NCBI GenBank assembly: GCA_965198715.1
Contig: CBDAPV010000001.1
Span: 1,426,001 to 1,490,000, forward strand
From: RH-AL1 sp965198715
GTDB lineage: Bacteria; Pseudomonadota; Alphaproteobacteria; Rhizobiales; Beijerinckiaceae
Length of the DNA stretch: 64,000 bases
Reading direction: 5' to 3'
Numbering within the stretch: position 1 is the first letter of the stretch; each line of letters opens with the position of its first letter. Below the pieces are notes generated by a model that saw only the letters and a list, made by a program, of their open reading frames with translations, searched no databases and was not told the origin of the DNA. The translations under genes and the position numbers were made by a program. Below are positions 36,720 through 44,931 of this stretch, piece by piece.

Positions 36720-37487
36720 CTATCCCGCCACGATGGCCGAGATCAGCCGGCCGTAGTCCGGTTCGGCGCGGTGCGTCGTGCGCCGGTAGGAGAAGAAGCG
36801 GGTCTCGTCGGCGTAGGTGTCGAGGGCGAGGTTCTCGAAGCGGCCGACGCCGGCGACGCGCAGCCGGTAGCCGATGAAGCCCGGCAGGTCGAACAGCGAG
36901 TGGCCCTCCCGCGGCGAGGGCGTGAAGAAGCCGGCGTAGGCGGGGTCGCGCTCGCGGAAACGGGCGGAGAACTCCGGGCCGACCTCGTAGCTCGCCGGGC
37001 CGATGGTCGGGCCGAGCACCGCGATCACGTCCGCCCGACGCGCGCCGAGCGTCTCCATCGTGTCGAGCGTCGCCTCCAGCACGCCGCCGAAGGCGCCCTG
37101 CCAGCCGGCATGGGCCGCGCCGACCACGCCGGCAGACCGGTCGGCGAAGAGGATCATCCCGCAATCGGCGCCGGTGACGCCGATCGCCAGGCCGGGCGTG
37201 GCGGTGGCGAGGGCGTCCGCACGCGGGCGCTCGTCCCAGGGTCCGGAGACGGCGAGGCAGCTCGGCGAGTGGATCTGGTAGGGCACCAGCAGCCTCGCGG
37301 CGCCGAGATGGGCGGCCATGCGCCGGCGGTTCTCCGCCACCGCCTCGGGCGCGTCGCGCGAGCCGACGCCGCCGTTGAAGCTGGCGTAGAAACCGGTGGA
37401 GACGCCGCCGTCCCGCGTGAAGAAGGCGTGGCGGAACGGGTCAAGGGCCGGCGCGGTGATCGCGGGCACGGAGGCATCGTGGGTCAT
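36720..37487 (-). CDS. pgeF: peptidoglycan editing factor PgeF (multicopper polyphenol oxidase/YfiH family)
   Basis: A 255-residue protein. HAFFTRDGGVSTGFYASFNG, VPYQIHSPSCLAV, VTGADCGMILF and GAAHAGWQGAFGGVLEATLD include the His/Cys residues of the laccase-domain family. FFSYRRTTHRAEPDYGRLIS is the C-terminal family box. It hydrolyses L-Ser-containing peptidoglycan precursors. Its ATG overlaps the midA stop, so the two are coupled. Confidence 0.9.
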   Translation of the reverse strand: MTHDASVPAITAPALDPFRHAFFTRDGGVSTGFYASFNGGVGSRDAPEAVAENRRRMAAHLGAARLLVPYQIHSPSCLAVSGPWDERPRADALATATPGLAIGVTGADCGMILFADRSAGVVGAAHAGWQGAFGGVLEATLDTMETLGARRADVIAVLGPTIGPASYEVGPEFSARFRERDPAYAGFFTPSPREGHSLFDLPGFIGYRLRVAGVGRFENLALDTYADETRFFSYRRTTHRAEPDYGRLISAIVAG

Positions 37488-38563
37488 GCGGGCTCCTCGA
37501 AGCCGGGCGGTGCGGGAGCGCCGGGCGTGGTCACGGCCAGCGCCTTGAACAGGGTCGCCATGCTCGACTCCGGCGCGGCGAGGCGAGCGAGCGCGGCGTC
37601 CACCGCCGCCGCCTGTTCGGGCGTGGCGCTGTGCTTCAACGTCGCGGCACGCGCGAAGATGCCGAGGCGGGTGAGGAAGCGGCCCTGCTCGACCGGGCCG
37701 AAGGCGCGCGCGCCGGCCATCGTGGCGGCCCTGGCGAGCGCGAAAAAATCGACGTGGGCGGTGAGGTCGGCCTCGCCCGGCGCGGCGAGCACGTCGGCGT
37801 AGCGATGGTCGCGCACCGCCTGCAGCGTCTCGCCGAGCCCGCTCTCGGCGTGGCCGTAGTCGAGCGCGAGCAGCGCGCCGCCCTGCCGCGCGATGCGCCC
37901 GGCGAGCGTCGTCATGGTAGCGATCGCGGCGTGCCCCACCTCCAGGATGTCGCCGGGGCGGCCGGCCGGTCCGGCGACGACGACGGGCTCGGCGGAGGCA
38001 CCGAACACCAGGGCGCCGTGCGCGTCGAGCCCGACCACGCGCTCGTGCCAGCCGCTCGCGCCGCGCAGGTAGTGGCGCACCGGCAGGGCGTCGAAAAACT
38101 CGTTGGCCAGCACGATGGCCGGGCCGGCCGGCACCTCTTCGAGGGCGGCGTGCCACGCGACCGGCACGCCGGCGCGCTCAAGCCTGTCGGCCTGCGCCGC
38201 GCGCAGCCGCGGGCTGGTCTCGACGAGGTGCACGCGCGCGGCCTGATGGAAGCCCGGCACGATGCGGGTCGCGCGCAGCGCGTCGGCCATCAGCGTGCCG
38301 CGCCCCGGCCCCAGCTCGACGAGACGCAGCGGCGCGGGCGACCCCATGTCGAGCCACATCTGCGCCGCCCACAGGCCGACGAGCTCGCCGAACATCTGGT
38401 GGACCTCGGGGGCGGTTATGAAGTCGCGCCCGATCGCCTCGCGCGTCGTGTAATAGCCGTGGCGTGGGTGCTGCAGGCAGAGCGTCATGTAGCGATCGAC
38501 GCCGATCGGCCCCTCGGCCTCGATCATCGCGCGGATCTCCTCGCCGAGCGGGGTCATGAGCAT
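37484..38563 (-). CDS. midA: class I SAM-dependent methyltransferase, MidA/NDUFAF7 family
   Basis: A 359-residue protein. ITAPEVHQMFGELVGLWAAQ and RLVELGPGRGTLMADALRA (motif I) and LANEFFDALPVRHYL are diagnostic of the NDUFAF7/MidA group, which methylates an arginine of complex I subunit NDUFS2 in mitochondria. The start at 38563 fits the family (TPLGEEIRAMIEAEGPIGVD). In many alphaproteobacteria it follows lgt directly; here a small gene of opposite strand separates them. Confidence 0.9.
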   Translation of the reverse strand: MLMTPLGEEIRAMIEAEGPIGVDRYMTLCLQHPRHGYYTTREAIGRDFITAPEVHQMFGELVGLWAAQMWLDMGSPAPLRLVELGPGRGTLMADALRATRIVPGFHQAARVHLVETSPRLRAAQADRLERAGVPVAWHAALEEVPAGPAIVLANEFFDALPVRHYLRGASGWHERVVGLDAHGALVFGASAEPVVVAGPAGRPGDILEVGHAAIATMTTLAGRIARQGGALLALDYGHAESGLGETLQAVRDHRYADVLAAPGEADLTAHVDFFALARAATMAGARAFGPVEQGRFLTRLGIFARAATLKHSATPEQAAAVDAALARLAAPESSMATLFKALAVTTPGAPAPPGFEEPA

Positions 38564-38628
38564 GCGCGCTTTGCTTTCTCGGAGAACGGTGGCACGCTTC
38601 CTTTGACCCTCTCGTTCGGACCAGGCGA

Positions 38629-38892
38629 ATGTCGCTGCGCGTCGTGATCTTCCATGAACAGGAGACCTGGGTCGCGCAGTGCCTCGAGCACGACCTGTGC
38701 ACCCAGGCCGCCGACCTGACGGCTCTTCAGAGGCGCCTGCGCGCCACCCTTCATGCCGCGGCCGGACGCGACCTCGCGAGCCTCCCGGCCGCGCCGGCGC
38801 ATTTCCTCGCGATGTGGGAGCGGCGAGCCTCGACCTTCGATACCACGATGAAGGCCGACGGGATCGCCTACGACCTCGCTCTCGTGGCCTGA
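38629..38892 (+). CDS. HicB-like/DUF1902-type protein without partner
   Basis: An 87-residue protein. VIFHEQETWVAQCLEHDLCT followed by a helical segment resembles the partial RNase H-like fold of HicB antitoxins. No HicA toxin gene is adjacent. It runs opposite to lgt and midA and overlaps the 3' end of lgt by 25 bases. It is possibly an orphan antitoxin or small insertion. Confidence 0.55.
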   Translation: MSLRVVIFHEQETWVAQCLEHDLCTQAADLTALQRRLRATLHAAAGRDLASLPAAPAHFLAMWERRASTFDTTMKADGIAYDLALVA

Positions 38893-39767
38893 CGCTTCGT
38901 TGGCGGCACAGCCTCGCCCGGCTCACCCGCGTCCGGCACCTCGACCCGCTCCCCCGCCCTCGGCCGCCGATAGGCGCGCACCAGCAGCAGCACGCCGATG
39001 ACGAGCAGGGGCAGCGAGAGCAGCATGCCCATGGTGGTCTGGTCGAAGAAATAGCCGAGCTGGACGTCCGGTTGGCGGAAGGTCTCCGAGACGATGCGGG
39101 CGAGTGCGTAGCCGATGCAGAACAAGGCGGTGACGAGGCCGTCGCGGCGCAGGCCGCCGCGCAGGATCACGATCCACAGCAGCGCGAACAGGGCGAGGCC
39201 CTCGAGACCGGCCTCGTAGAGCTGCGAGGGGTGCCGCGGCTGCCCGTCGGAGCCCGGGAAGACCATCGCCCACGGCACGTCGGTCGGGCGGCCCCACAGC
39301 TCCGGCTTGATGAAGTTGGCGACGCGGCCGAGGAACAGGCCGATCGGCACCACCGCGGCGACGGCGTCGGTGACGCCGTCGAGTGCCACGCCGTAGCGGC
39401 GGGCGAAGACCACCATCGCCAGCGCCGCGCCGAGCAGGCCGCCGTGGAACGACATGCCGCCGTTCCACACGGCCGGGATCTCGAGCGGGTGCGCGAGGAA
39501 GAAAGGCAGGTTGTAGAACAGCACGTAGCCGAGCCGGCCGCCGCCGATGATGCCGACGGCGATGTAGACCACGAGGTCGTCGATCGACATGACGCTGGTG
39601 TGGCCGCGCGTGCCCCACAGCTTCGGGCGGGCGACGAGAGTGCGGGCACCGGCCCAGCCGCCGATCAGCCCGCCGATATAGGCCAGCGCGTACCAGCGGA
39701 TCGGCAGCCCGAAGACGTGCACAAGCACCGGATCGAAGACGGGATAGGGGATCAGAAGGGGCGGCAC
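38868..39767 (-). CDS. lgt: prolipoprotein diacylglyceryl transferase
   Basis: A 299-residue membrane protein with a GTG start. Family marks are IRWYALAYIGGLIGGW, NGGMSFHGGLLGAALAMVVF (catalytic His), GLFLGRVANFIKPELWGRPT and QPRHPSQLYEAGLEGL. It transfers a diacylglyceryl group to the cysteine of prolipoproteins. The basic C-terminal tail (TKRQATRARS) overlaps the converging small gene. Confidence 0.93.
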   Translation of the reverse strand: MPPLLIPYPVFDPVLVHVFGLPIRWYALAYIGGLIGGWAGARTLVARPKLWGTRGHTSVMSIDDLVVYIAVGIIGGGRLGYVLFYNLPFFLAHPLEIPAVWNGGMSFHGGLLGAALAMVVFARRYGVALDGVTDAVAAVVPIGLFLGRVANFIKPELWGRPTDVPWAMVFPGSDGQPRHPSQLYEAGLEGLALFALLWIVILRGGLRRDGLVTALFCIGYALARIVSETFRQPDVQLGYFFDQTTMGMLLSLPLLVIGVLLLVRAYRRPRAGERVEVPDAGEPGEAVPPTKRQATRARS

Positions 39768-39911
39768 GGCTACTCCGGCGTCGGGCGCAGACGGTCTGCA
39801 CCGGCACGATGGCGGCGTGATGACGTGCGACCATTCCGTTCGGTCGGGTGCGGCGCGGCCGGCACGCAAAGAGATGCTTTTCGCAAAGGCATGGCTCGTT
39901 GTCGTCGCTGC

Positions 39912-40370
39912 TCACGGCCATCGCATGTGCCAGGTGGCGAGGCCGGAGCCGGCGTTGCGGCCCTCGCCGGTGCGGCGGAAGCCTTCCCGCAGGTAGAAGC
40001 GCACCGCGCGCGGATTGTCCTGGTTGACCTCCAGCGCCAGCCCTCCGGGCGCTTGGGCCTTCACCGCGGCGACGAGCGCGACGGCCACGCCGCTGCCCTT
40101 GGCGGCGCGCGCGACGACGAGCTGATGGAGCAGCGTGCCTTCCAAGATCGCGAAACCGAGCGCCGAGCCGTCGCGCTCGAAGACCAGCGTCGTGTTGGCG
40201 GGGTTGGCGAGCACCGCCGAGATCCAGGCCCAGCGGGCGGCGAAGTCGATCGCCGGCATCGCCTCCTGCCAGGAGGCGACCCAGAGGTCGGCGAGCGGCG
40301 CGAGCTCGTCCGCTCGCATCCCGCGGATTGCCGGGTGATCGCTCGCCTCAGAATAGTCGGACTGGGGCAC
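39912..40370 (-). CDS. GNAT family N-acetyltransferase
   Basis: A 152-residue acetyltransferase of the GNAT fold. IRGMRADELAPLADLWVASW is the beta1-alpha1 region, HQLVVARAAKGSGVAVALVA holds the acetyl-CoA loop (variant of R/Q-x-x-G-x-G/A) and NPRAVRFYLREGFRRTGEGR is the C-terminal N-x-x-A-x-x-F-Y box. The substrate is unknown. It is upstream of lgt on the same strand, 144 bases away. Confidence 0.8.
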   Translation of the reverse strand: MPQSDYSEASDHPAIRGMRADELAPLADLWVASWQEAMPAIDFAARWAWISAVLANPANTTLVFERDGSALGFAILEGTLLHQLVVARAAKGSGVAVALVAAVKAQAPGGLALEVNQDNPRAVRFYLREGFRRTGEGRNAGSGLATWHMRWP

Positions 40371-40485
40371 GAAGGCTCGGGCGCTGTGGCATCGGCCCCG
40401 CAGCTAGGCGGAATCATACCCTGCGGCAAGCTGAGCCGCGCTTTTCCGCTGGCATCCGCCGGCCGGCTGTTGTGACGATCCGAGT

Positions 40486-41556
40486 ATGGCGAGCGACGAC
40501 CCGCAGCCCATTGATCCGCCGGAGGTGGACACCGATTTCACGGCTGCTGCCGATGAGCGCATCGCCGACACGCGGCCTCGCGTCGGGCTGTCCGCGCGCG
40601 CCCGTTTCACACTCGTCCTCGTCGCCGTCCTGCTGGTGCACGCGGTCCTCGTCACCGCCTTCCTGCTTCGCGACCGCGACACGCCGATGCAGGTGGCCGC
40701 GAGCGAGGAGATCCCGGTCGAGGTGATCGTGGAGAAGCCGCCGGAAGCCCCTCTGCCGCCCTTGCCTCCGCCGCCGCCTCCGCCGCCGCCCGAGAAGAAG
40801 CCGCCTCCGCCGCCTCCTCCTCCGCCGAAGGAGGACCTGAGCCCGGCCTATTCCGCGCCGCGCAAGGAGAACCAGGAGACGCTGAAGACCGACAAGCTCC
40901 AGGAAAAGACCAGCGTGCCCAAGGCGCCGCAGCCGCCGCAGGAGGGCACGCCGAGCCCCAAGGCCGCCGCCGCGCCGCCCAAGGAGGCGGCGCCGCCGGC
41001 CGACACCAAGGAGGAGACGGCCGGCAAGGAGGAGGACAAGTCGAAGCCCGACGCCGAGGCGCTGGACAAGGCGAGCCCGAAGAGCCCCAAGGCGCCGAGC
41101 CCGAAGCCGCCGAAGACGAAGGCCGCCAAGGCGATGCCGAAGCCCAACCAGAAGACGAAGGAGCTGTTCGCCAGCCTGTCGGGCTCGGACGCCCTGCCGC
41201 AGATGACCTTCGCCAAGCCGTCGGCCAAGACCAAGATCTACGGCGGCACCGAGGACGTGCGCTGGATGTCGACGGTCGAGGGCATGCTGGAGGAGAAGGT
41301 CGGCAAGCTGCCGCGCACCCCGCACTGGCAGGCCGGCGGCCAGGTCGTGATCTGCTTCCACGTCGACGAGAACGGCCGCGTGACGATCACGGACTTTTGC
41401 CACAGGAGCGGCTACCCCGACGTCGACCAGATCGCTATGCGCGCTTTGATGGCCGCCCAGCCGTTCCCGCCGCCGCCGCGCGGCGTCGAGCACGGTCTCG
41501 CCTGGTCCTCGGTCTTCGATGGCCAGCTTCCGACGACGCACATCAGCCGGCGCTAA
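40486..41556 (+). CDS. TonB-like energy transducer with proline-rich linker
   Basis: A 356-residue protein. One N-terminal membrane helix (FTLVLVAVLLVHAVLVTAFL, residues about 42-62) is followed by a long periplasmic Pro/Lys linker (PPPPPPPPPEKKPPPP through about residue 215) and a C-terminal TonB/TolA-like domain (GGQVVICFHVDENGRVTITD, AMRALMAAQPFPPPPRG). It probably passes membrane energy to outer-membrane receptors; no ExbB/ExbD or receptor genes are nearby. Confidence 0.75.
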   Translation: MASDDPQPIDPPEVDTDFTAAADERIADTRPRVGLSARARFTLVLVAVLLVHAVLVTAFLLRDRDTPMQVAASEEIPVEVIVEKPPEAPLPPLPPPPPPPPPEKKPPPPPPPPPKEDLSPAYSAPRKENQETLKTDKLQEKTSVPKAPQPPQEGTPSPKAAAAPPKEAAPPADTKEETAGKEEDKSKPDAEALDKASPKSPKAPSPKPPKTKAAKAMPKPNQKTKELFASLSGSDALPQMTFAKPSAKTKIYGGTEDVRWMSTVEGMLEEKVGKLPRTPHWQAGGQVVICFHVDENGRVTITDFCHRSGYPDVDQIAMRALMAAQPFPPPPRGVEHGLAWSSVFDGQLPTTHISRR

Positions 41557-41746
41557 CGGTCAGGCCGAGGCCTTTGCCGGCTTCGGCCCAGCGGGCGACG
41601 AACCTGGCGATCATCGGCCCGAAGGCGAGGATGACCAGGAAGCGCGACACCTGCAGCGCCATGATGAGGGACACGTCGACCTTCGGCGAGGAGGCCGCAA
41701 TGATGGCGACACTGTCGGCGCCGCCGGGGCTCATCGCCAGAACTAC
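41543..41746 (-). pseudogene. AbrB-family transporter C-terminal fragment
   Basis: About 67 residues (AMSPGGADSVAIIAASSPKV, RFLVILAFGPMIARFVARW) match the last repeat of AbrB/ammonia monooxygenase-like membrane transporters (SPGGLDSVAIIAAS-type motif). No start or earlier domain is present. The fragment lies in the same frame as a read-through of the frameshifted L,D-transpeptidase gene and overlaps the tonB stop by 14 bases. Confidence 0.6.
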
Positions 41747-41799
41747 GCCTCGCGCTGACGCTCTACCTCGCGGACGTGCTGGCGTGAGCGGCGCGCCGC

Positions 41800-42388
41800 C
41801 TAGTAGTAGCTGCCGTAGAGATTGTCGCCGGGCGCGCGGGCATAGCCGTCGGTAGGCCGGAGGCGGCGCGGCGCGCGCTCTCGGCTCCTGGTAGCCGTAG
41901 AAATCGTCGGCGCCGTCGGCCGCCTGCGTCGCCCGGTGGTGCGGGCGCTCGGCCATCGCGACGGGCTCGTCGGGCGTGCCGCCGGTGATGCTGATCTCGG
42001 CGCCCTCGATCTTCACCAGGTCCCACAGGACCGCCGATTTGGCCACCGGCAGGCGAATGCAGCCGTGCGAGGCCGGGTGGCCCCAGTTCGACTTGTAGGC
42101 GCCGTGGATGGCGAAGCCCGGCTTGAAGAAGATGGCGTTGGGCATCGGCGCACCATCGTATTCGTCGGACTTATGGTCCTTGTCGGTCCACAGCACGCCG
42201 TAGCTGCCGGACGGCGTGTCGTAGCCGGGCGCCCCGCTCGAGACCTTCCAGTCGTAGGTCTTGTCCTTGGCCTCGACGTGCATGGTCTGGCTGTCGAGAT
42301 CCACGAGGATCTTGACCTTGGCCTGCGCGAGCGAGGGCAGGCACGCCGCGAAAGCTGTCGCGACGGCGAGGCTGGCAAGAAGACGCAT
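41800..42388 (-). CDS. L,D-transpeptidase (YkuD domain), likely frameshifted in the C-terminal tail
   Basis: A signal peptide (RLLASLAVATAFAACLPSLA) precedes the YkuD catalytic domain, with FAIHGAYKSNWGHPASHGCI containing the H-x(14)-SHGCR-type active site and its catalytic cysteine (near residue 110). It crosslinks peptidoglycan or anchors proteins in the periplasm. AAAGGAG lies nine bases before the ATG at 42388. Near 41860 the frame shifts: the expected C-terminus (TDGYARAPGDNLYGSYY, stop at 41800) is in another frame, and the unshifted frame runs on into the AbrB fragment. The catalytic domain is intact. Confidence 0.8.
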
Positions 42389-42576
42389 GAGTGGGAACTC
42401 CTTTGATGCCTTCAACGTAGAAGCTGGCGTCGGGGTTCATTCGGTCGCGGACGTGGCGAGGCTGGGGCCGCGCGTGCGCCGGAGCGGCTGCTGGGAAAAA
42501 AGCCGGAGCGGTGTTGCCGCGCTGCACCCCGTGTCGGCTGGCCGGGCGACGGTGACGGCATCGATCAAGCCGTGCC

Positions 42577-43836
42577 TCAGCCCCCGTCCGCCGCCAGCAG
42601 CGCCAGACCCGAGGCGACCGACTGGAAGGCGTCGCCCTGGTGCAGGCGCTCGGCCGGGAAGCGCCGGGCGAAGAGCGCGCGCACCGCCGGCACGAAGGAG
42701 GTGCCGCCGGTGAGGAACACCGCGTCGATGCCGCCCTCGTCGAGCCCGGCGCGGGCCAGCGCCTCGTCCACCGCGGCGTCGATGGCGGCGAGGTCGCGCG
42801 CGATCCATCCCTCGAAGTCGGCCCGCGCGATCTCGGCCTCGACCGCGACGCCCCAGCCGGCGAAGCGCAGCGTGGCGCGCTCGCTTGCCGACAGCGCGGC
42901 CTTGGCCTCGCCGACGGCGCGGTAGAGCGCCAGCCCCATGTCCATCTCGACGACGGTGGCCAGCGCCTCGAGCTCGTCGCCGCGCGCGCTCGTCGCCGCC
43001 AGCTTGCGCAGGTCGGCCAGGATGGTGCCGGACTTCAGCCACGAGAGCTGGTGCCATTGCGAGAAGGCCGAGTGGATGTAGGCCGGCACCGGCAGCTCCT
43101 TCTCGAAGGAGCGGAAGGTCGCGCCCTTGCCGAGCCGTGGCGCCACGGCGTGCTCGACGATGCGTGTGTCGAACGTGTCGCCGGCGAGGCCGACGCCGCT
43201 GTGCGCCAGCGGCTCGGCGTGGAGCCGGCCGTCGGGACCGCCGCCGCGGGAGAAGCGCAGCACGGAGAAGTCGCTGGTGCCGCCGCCGAAATCGGCGACG
43301 AGCACGGTCTCGTCGCGCCGCAGGTCGCGGGCGTACCAGTAGGCGGCGCCCAGCGGCTCGTAGGCGAGGGTGGCGCCGGGCAGCCCGGCGGCGGCGTAGG
43401 CGGTGTGGAGCCGCGCGATGGCCAGCGCCTCGTCCGGCACGTGGCCGGCGAAGACCACCGGCCGCCCCGCCGCGACCGGCGCCGCGACCGGCTCCTCGCC
43501 GAGCAGGTCGCGGAGGAACAGCGCGACCAGCTCCTCCACGGTGAAGCGCTTGCCGAAGAGCCGCGTCTCGGAGAAGGCGCGGCTGGCGAGATGGGTCTTC
43601 AGCGACTGGATGAAGCGCCCTTCGCCCGGCGCCTCGGCCCGGACCAGAGCCTGCGGCCCGGCGGCGTGGGCCACGTTGCGGCCCTCGCGCCAGAAGGCCA
43701 GCGCCGTGCGGAACGTCGAGGTTGGGCCGGCCGCGCTGGGCCAATGGCGCGTGGCGACGCTGCCGTCGGCGCGGGCCAGCGCGACCACGCTGTTGGTGGT
43801 GCCGAAATCGATACCGACGCCGGTGATGGCGGCCAG
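42577..43836 (-). CDS. Hsp70 family protein (YegD-like)
   Basis: About 419 residues of a short Hsp70/actin-fold ATPase without the peptide-binding domain. GIDFGTTNSVVALARADGSV (phosphate 1), YEPLGAAYWYARDL, LVADFGGGTSDFSVLRFS (phosphate 2) and DAVFLTGGTSFVPAVRALF (adenosine motif) are present. No ATG, GTG or TTG precedes the first motif in frame for about 90 codons; the coordinate given uses a CTG at 43836 as the nearest plausible start. The role is unknown; YegD-like proteins are often beside cell-envelope genes. Confidence 0.8.
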   Translation of the reverse strand: MAAITGVGIDFGTTNSVVALARADGSVATRHWPSAAGPTSTFRTALAFWREGRNVAHAAGPQALVRAEAPGEGRFIQSLKTHLASRAFSETRLFGKRFTVEELVALFLRDLLGEEPVAAPVAAGRPVVFAGHVPDEALAIARLHTAYAAAGLPGATLAYEPLGAAYWYARDLRRDETVLVADFGGGTSDFSVLRFSRGGGPDGRLHAEPLAHSGVGLAGDTFDTRIVEHAVAPRLGKGATFRSFEKELPVPAYIHSAFSQWHQLSWLKSGTILADLRKLAATSARGDELEALATVVEMDMGLALYRAVGEAKAALSASERATLRFAGWGVAVEAEIARADFEGWIARDLAAIDAAVDEALARAGLDEGGIDAVFLTGGTSFVPAVRALFARRFPAERLHQGDAFQSVASGLALLAADGG

Positions 43837-43987
43837 GGGAGCGGTGATGGGGAGCTCGAAGGTTGCGCTGGGGGCCGCCGCTATACAGTCTCCGGCGGGC
43901 AGGGGCCATAGGCGCCGTTCTCCGAAGAGCAGGGGCTTGCGCGGCCGATGGCCGGGTGATTGGGTCGGGGCGGAAGTGAGGATCCCG

Positions 43988-44617
43988 ATGATGGATGCCG
44001 ACGCGAGAACCCGTCCTGCCAGGTTTGCGCTCGCCAGGATCGCGCTGGTCGTGGCGTTGACCTTCGGCTTCGCCGCGGTTGGCATGGCCCAGGACGTTCC
44101 CGAGGGCCAGAGCTGCGGCGGCCTGGTCTGCGACCTCGGCCTGTTCGGCCACAAGACCGCGCCGAAGCCGGTGGCCGCCGTGCCGAGCCCGGTCGCGGCT
44201 TCGCCGGCGCCGACGCGCACTGCGGCGGCGCCCGAACCGGCAGCCGAGCCGAAGCGGCCGGCCCGAAAGAAGGCGCGCGTGGCCAAGGTCCCGGTATTGA
44301 AGGCCTCGGTGTCGAAAGTCGCGGTCGCCAAGCCGCCGGTCTCTAAGCCCTCGGTCGCCGAGCCCTCCTCGCCGACGACCTTCGGGGCGCCGCCCGTGGC
44401 CGCCACCTTGACGCCGGTGGCTCCCGCGCCTGCGCCCGTCGCGGCGGCCCTGGCGCCGCCGCCTTCCCTCGCCATGGTGCCGCCGTCCCCGCCGCCGATT
44501 CCGGTGACCGCGACGCCCGCGCGCGACGAGCCGGTCGTGCTCGCCAATCCCTACGTCTACAACAAGCCCTTGAAGTTCATGTTCCAGTCCGTCGACCCGA
44601 CGCAGGGCGCGCAGTGA
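43988..44617 (+). CDS. secreted proline/alanine-rich protein
   Basis: A 209-residue protein. The signal peptide (ALARIALVVALTFGFAAVGM, cleavage near AQD) is followed by a short Cys-containing segment (GQSCGGLVCDLGLFG) and a long low-complexity Pro/Ala/Val/Lys linker, ending in a compact tail (LANPYVYNKPLKFMFQSVDP). A GTG at 43976 is an alternative start. It is probably periplasmic. It is divergent from the Hsp70 gene. Confidence 0.55.
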   Translation: MMDADARTRPARFALARIALVVALTFGFAAVGMAQDVPEGQSCGGLVCDLGLFGHKTAPKPVAAVPSPVAASPAPTRTAAAPEPAAEPKRPARKKARVAKVPVLKASVSKVAVAKPPVSKPSVAEPSSPTTFGAPPVAATLTPVAPAPAPVAAALAPPPSLAMVPPSPPPIPVTATPARDEPVVLANPYVYNKPLKFMFQSVDPTQGAQ

Positions 44618-44770
44618 ACCGAAGGCTGGATCGCCGCGCCGCCTGAGCCGATCGTTGAACCTAAACCGCGGCGCGCGGCCGCAAGATAACGCTTTGGCCC
44701 CCTGCGACTTGCGCTACACTCACGAGTCTCCGGCGCGCATCGGGCGCGTCCGGGCCCGGGAGTTGGAGCC

Positions 44771-44890
44771 ATGGCCAAAGGTCAGGTGCGCGGCAACAAG
44801 GAAGCCAAGAAGCCCAAGAAAGAGAAGGTCAAGAGCATCGCCGCCGCGCCGTCGCTGAAGATCGGCGCCGCCGCGGACAAGAAGAAGTAG
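44771..44890 (+). CDS. small lysine-rich conserved protein
   Basis: A 39-residue protein (MAKGQVRGNKEAKKPKKEKV, then AAAPSLKIGAAADKKK) with a good GGAG before the ATG. Similar MAKGQ...KEAKKPKKEK peptides are widespread in proteobacteria and annotated as hypothetical. It is highly basic and may bind nucleic acid (inference). Confidence 0.65.
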   Translation: MAKGQVRGNKEAKKPKKEKVKSIAAAPSLKIGAAADKKK

Positions 44891-44931
44891 GGCTCGCGAC
44901 CCACCCGGCGGTCGGCTCGGCGCCCATCGGT

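Noticed and set aside
43403..43987. Extension of the secreted Pro/Ala-rich protein into the Hsp70 gene.
   Set aside because: Antisense to conserved Hsp70 motifs; the signal peptide begins after 43988.
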